From contig WQUP01000116.1 of the NCBI GenBank assembly GCA_009782015.1, positions 1-5,121 of the forward strand: a DNA stretch of 5,121 nt, in the 5' to 3' direction. Origin of the DNA: Endomicrobiia bacterium (GTDB lineage: Bacteria > Elusimicrobiota > Endomicrobiia > Endomicrobiales > Endomicrobiaceae). This document shows positions 4,680 to 5,121 of the stretch, in pieces. The notes beneath the pieces are model-generated. The model was not told where the DNA came from and ran no database searches. It worked only from the letters and a program-made list of their open reading frames with translations. Both the position numbers and the translations under genes were made by a program. Within the stretch, counting starts at the first letter, position 1. Every line of letters starts with the position of its first letter.

Positions 4680-5121
4680 ATGTCAGTAAAAAGTGTTTCC
4701 ATTCCAAAAGGTTTTAAAGTCGGCGGGGTGCGCAGCGGAATACATAAAAAAGAAGGTAAAAAAGATTTAGCTTTATTCTTGTCGGAAACGCCTGCTGACG
4801 CGGCGGCCATGTTTACGCAAAGCGTCACAAAAGCCGCTCCGGTTATTTTGGACATTGAAATTCTGAAAAAAAATAAAAAGATTTCCGCCATAATAGCAAA
4901 CTCAGGATGTGCCAACGCCTGCACCGGCGCAAAGGGTTTGCGGGATGCGAAAATGATGTGCGAGGAAACGGAAAAAGCTTTTAACTTGGGAAAGGGCACA
5001 GTCCTCTGCGCGTCAACCGGCGTAATCGGCCAGTATATAACCGTTCAAAAAATGAAAACCGGCCTTGACCTTTTAAAAGGTGCCAATGGCACAGGTGCCG
5101 TCGGCACCTCTTATAAAAACG
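4680..5121 (+). CDS. argJ: Glutamate N-acetyltransferase / ornithine acetyltransferase ArgJ, N-terminal part (partial)
   Basis: The frame is open from ATG 4680 to the window edge (147 codons, no stop), so this is roughly the first third of a normal ArgJ of about 390-400 residues. ArgJ moves the acetyl group from N-acetylornithine to glutamate, closing the acetyl cycle of arginine synthesis. Motifs seen: IPKGFKVGGVRSGI (8-21), KKDLALFLSETPADAAAMFT (27-46), KAAPVILD (51-58), NSGCANACTG (74-83) and ASTGVIGQ (111-118). The autocleavage Ala-Thr site and the TTD motif lie beyond the edge. GGGAG (4666-4670), 9 nt upstream, supports the start. Residues 134-143 form a five-residue tandem repeat (GANGT, GAVGT) that is Gly-rich and unlike the usual sequence before the TTD motif. 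Together with argC this marks an arginine cluster that probably continues to the right. Confidence 0.93.
   Translation, partial: MSVKSVSIPKGFKVGGVRSGIHKKEGKKDLALFLSETPADAAAMFTQSVTKAAPVILDIEILKKNKKISAIIANSGCANACTGAKGLRDAKMMCEETEKAFNLGKGTVLCASTGVIGQYITVQKMKTGLDLLKGANGTGAVGTSYKN
5078..5107 (+). repeat. In-frame 15-bp palindromic tandem repeat inside argJ
   Basis: The two units AGGTGCCAATGGCAC (5078-5092) and AGGTGCCGTCGGCAC (5093-5107) match at 12 of 15 bases; only the three central bases differ. Each unit is itself a hairpin: GTGCC-AAT-GGCAC in the first and AGGTGCC-GTC-GGCACCT (5093-5109) in the second. The length is five codons, so the duplication keeps the argJ frame and adds GANGT/GAVGT at residues 134-143. 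Confidence 0.75.

Noticed and set aside
4640..4999. 119-codon antisense open frame opposite argJ
   Set aside because: The + strand frame encodes clear ArgJ motifs; the antisense product shows no recognisable features.

Overview
The window is ordinary bacterial chromosome: six protein genes, all on the + strand, with short gaps. No rRNA, tRNA, CRISPR array, transposase or phage gene is visible. The source is probably a Gram-negative-type bacterium, given the secreted Sel1 protein, the HD-GYP signalling protein and the GH57 branching enzyme. The codon style and gene mix remind me of Elusimicrobiota, but that is a weak impression and not proven by anything here.

Layout: (1) positions 1-330 are the C-terminal end of a GH57 1,4-alpha-glucan branching enzyme (glycogen synthesis). 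(2) 406-1644 is a membrane-anchored GAF/HD-GYP protein, probably a cyclic-di-GMP phosphodiesterase. (3) 1788-2471 is rsmI, the 16S rRNA ribose methyltransferase. (4) 2589-3611 is argC and (6) 4680-5121 is the start of argJ, two enzymes of arginine biosynthesis. Between them lies (5) 3890-4582, a secreted protein with two Sel1 repeats followed by a long Ala/Lys/Glu-rich helix. The argJ gene runs off the right edge.

The gaps are the unusual part. Three of the five are almost entirely filled by long inverted-repeat elements: 1645-1777, 2466-2564 and 3616-3872. Each arm of each element is a run of four 7-bp units. In two elements the unit is RGAGTGR; in the third it is the AT-rich relative ATAGTKA. 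The elements begin at or within 4 nt of a stop codon, and two end 10-17 nt before the next start codon. The two RGAGTGR elements share an identical left arm but carry unrelated cores, and the core of the larger one is itself another inverted-repeat element. A smaller hairpin repeat fills the first gap (335-384). A 15-bp palindromic tandem duplication sits in frame inside argJ (5078-5107).

I see no novel multi-gene system. The best lead is this family of heptamer-armed, MITE-like intergenic repeats and what they do to the ends and starts of the neighbouring transcripts.
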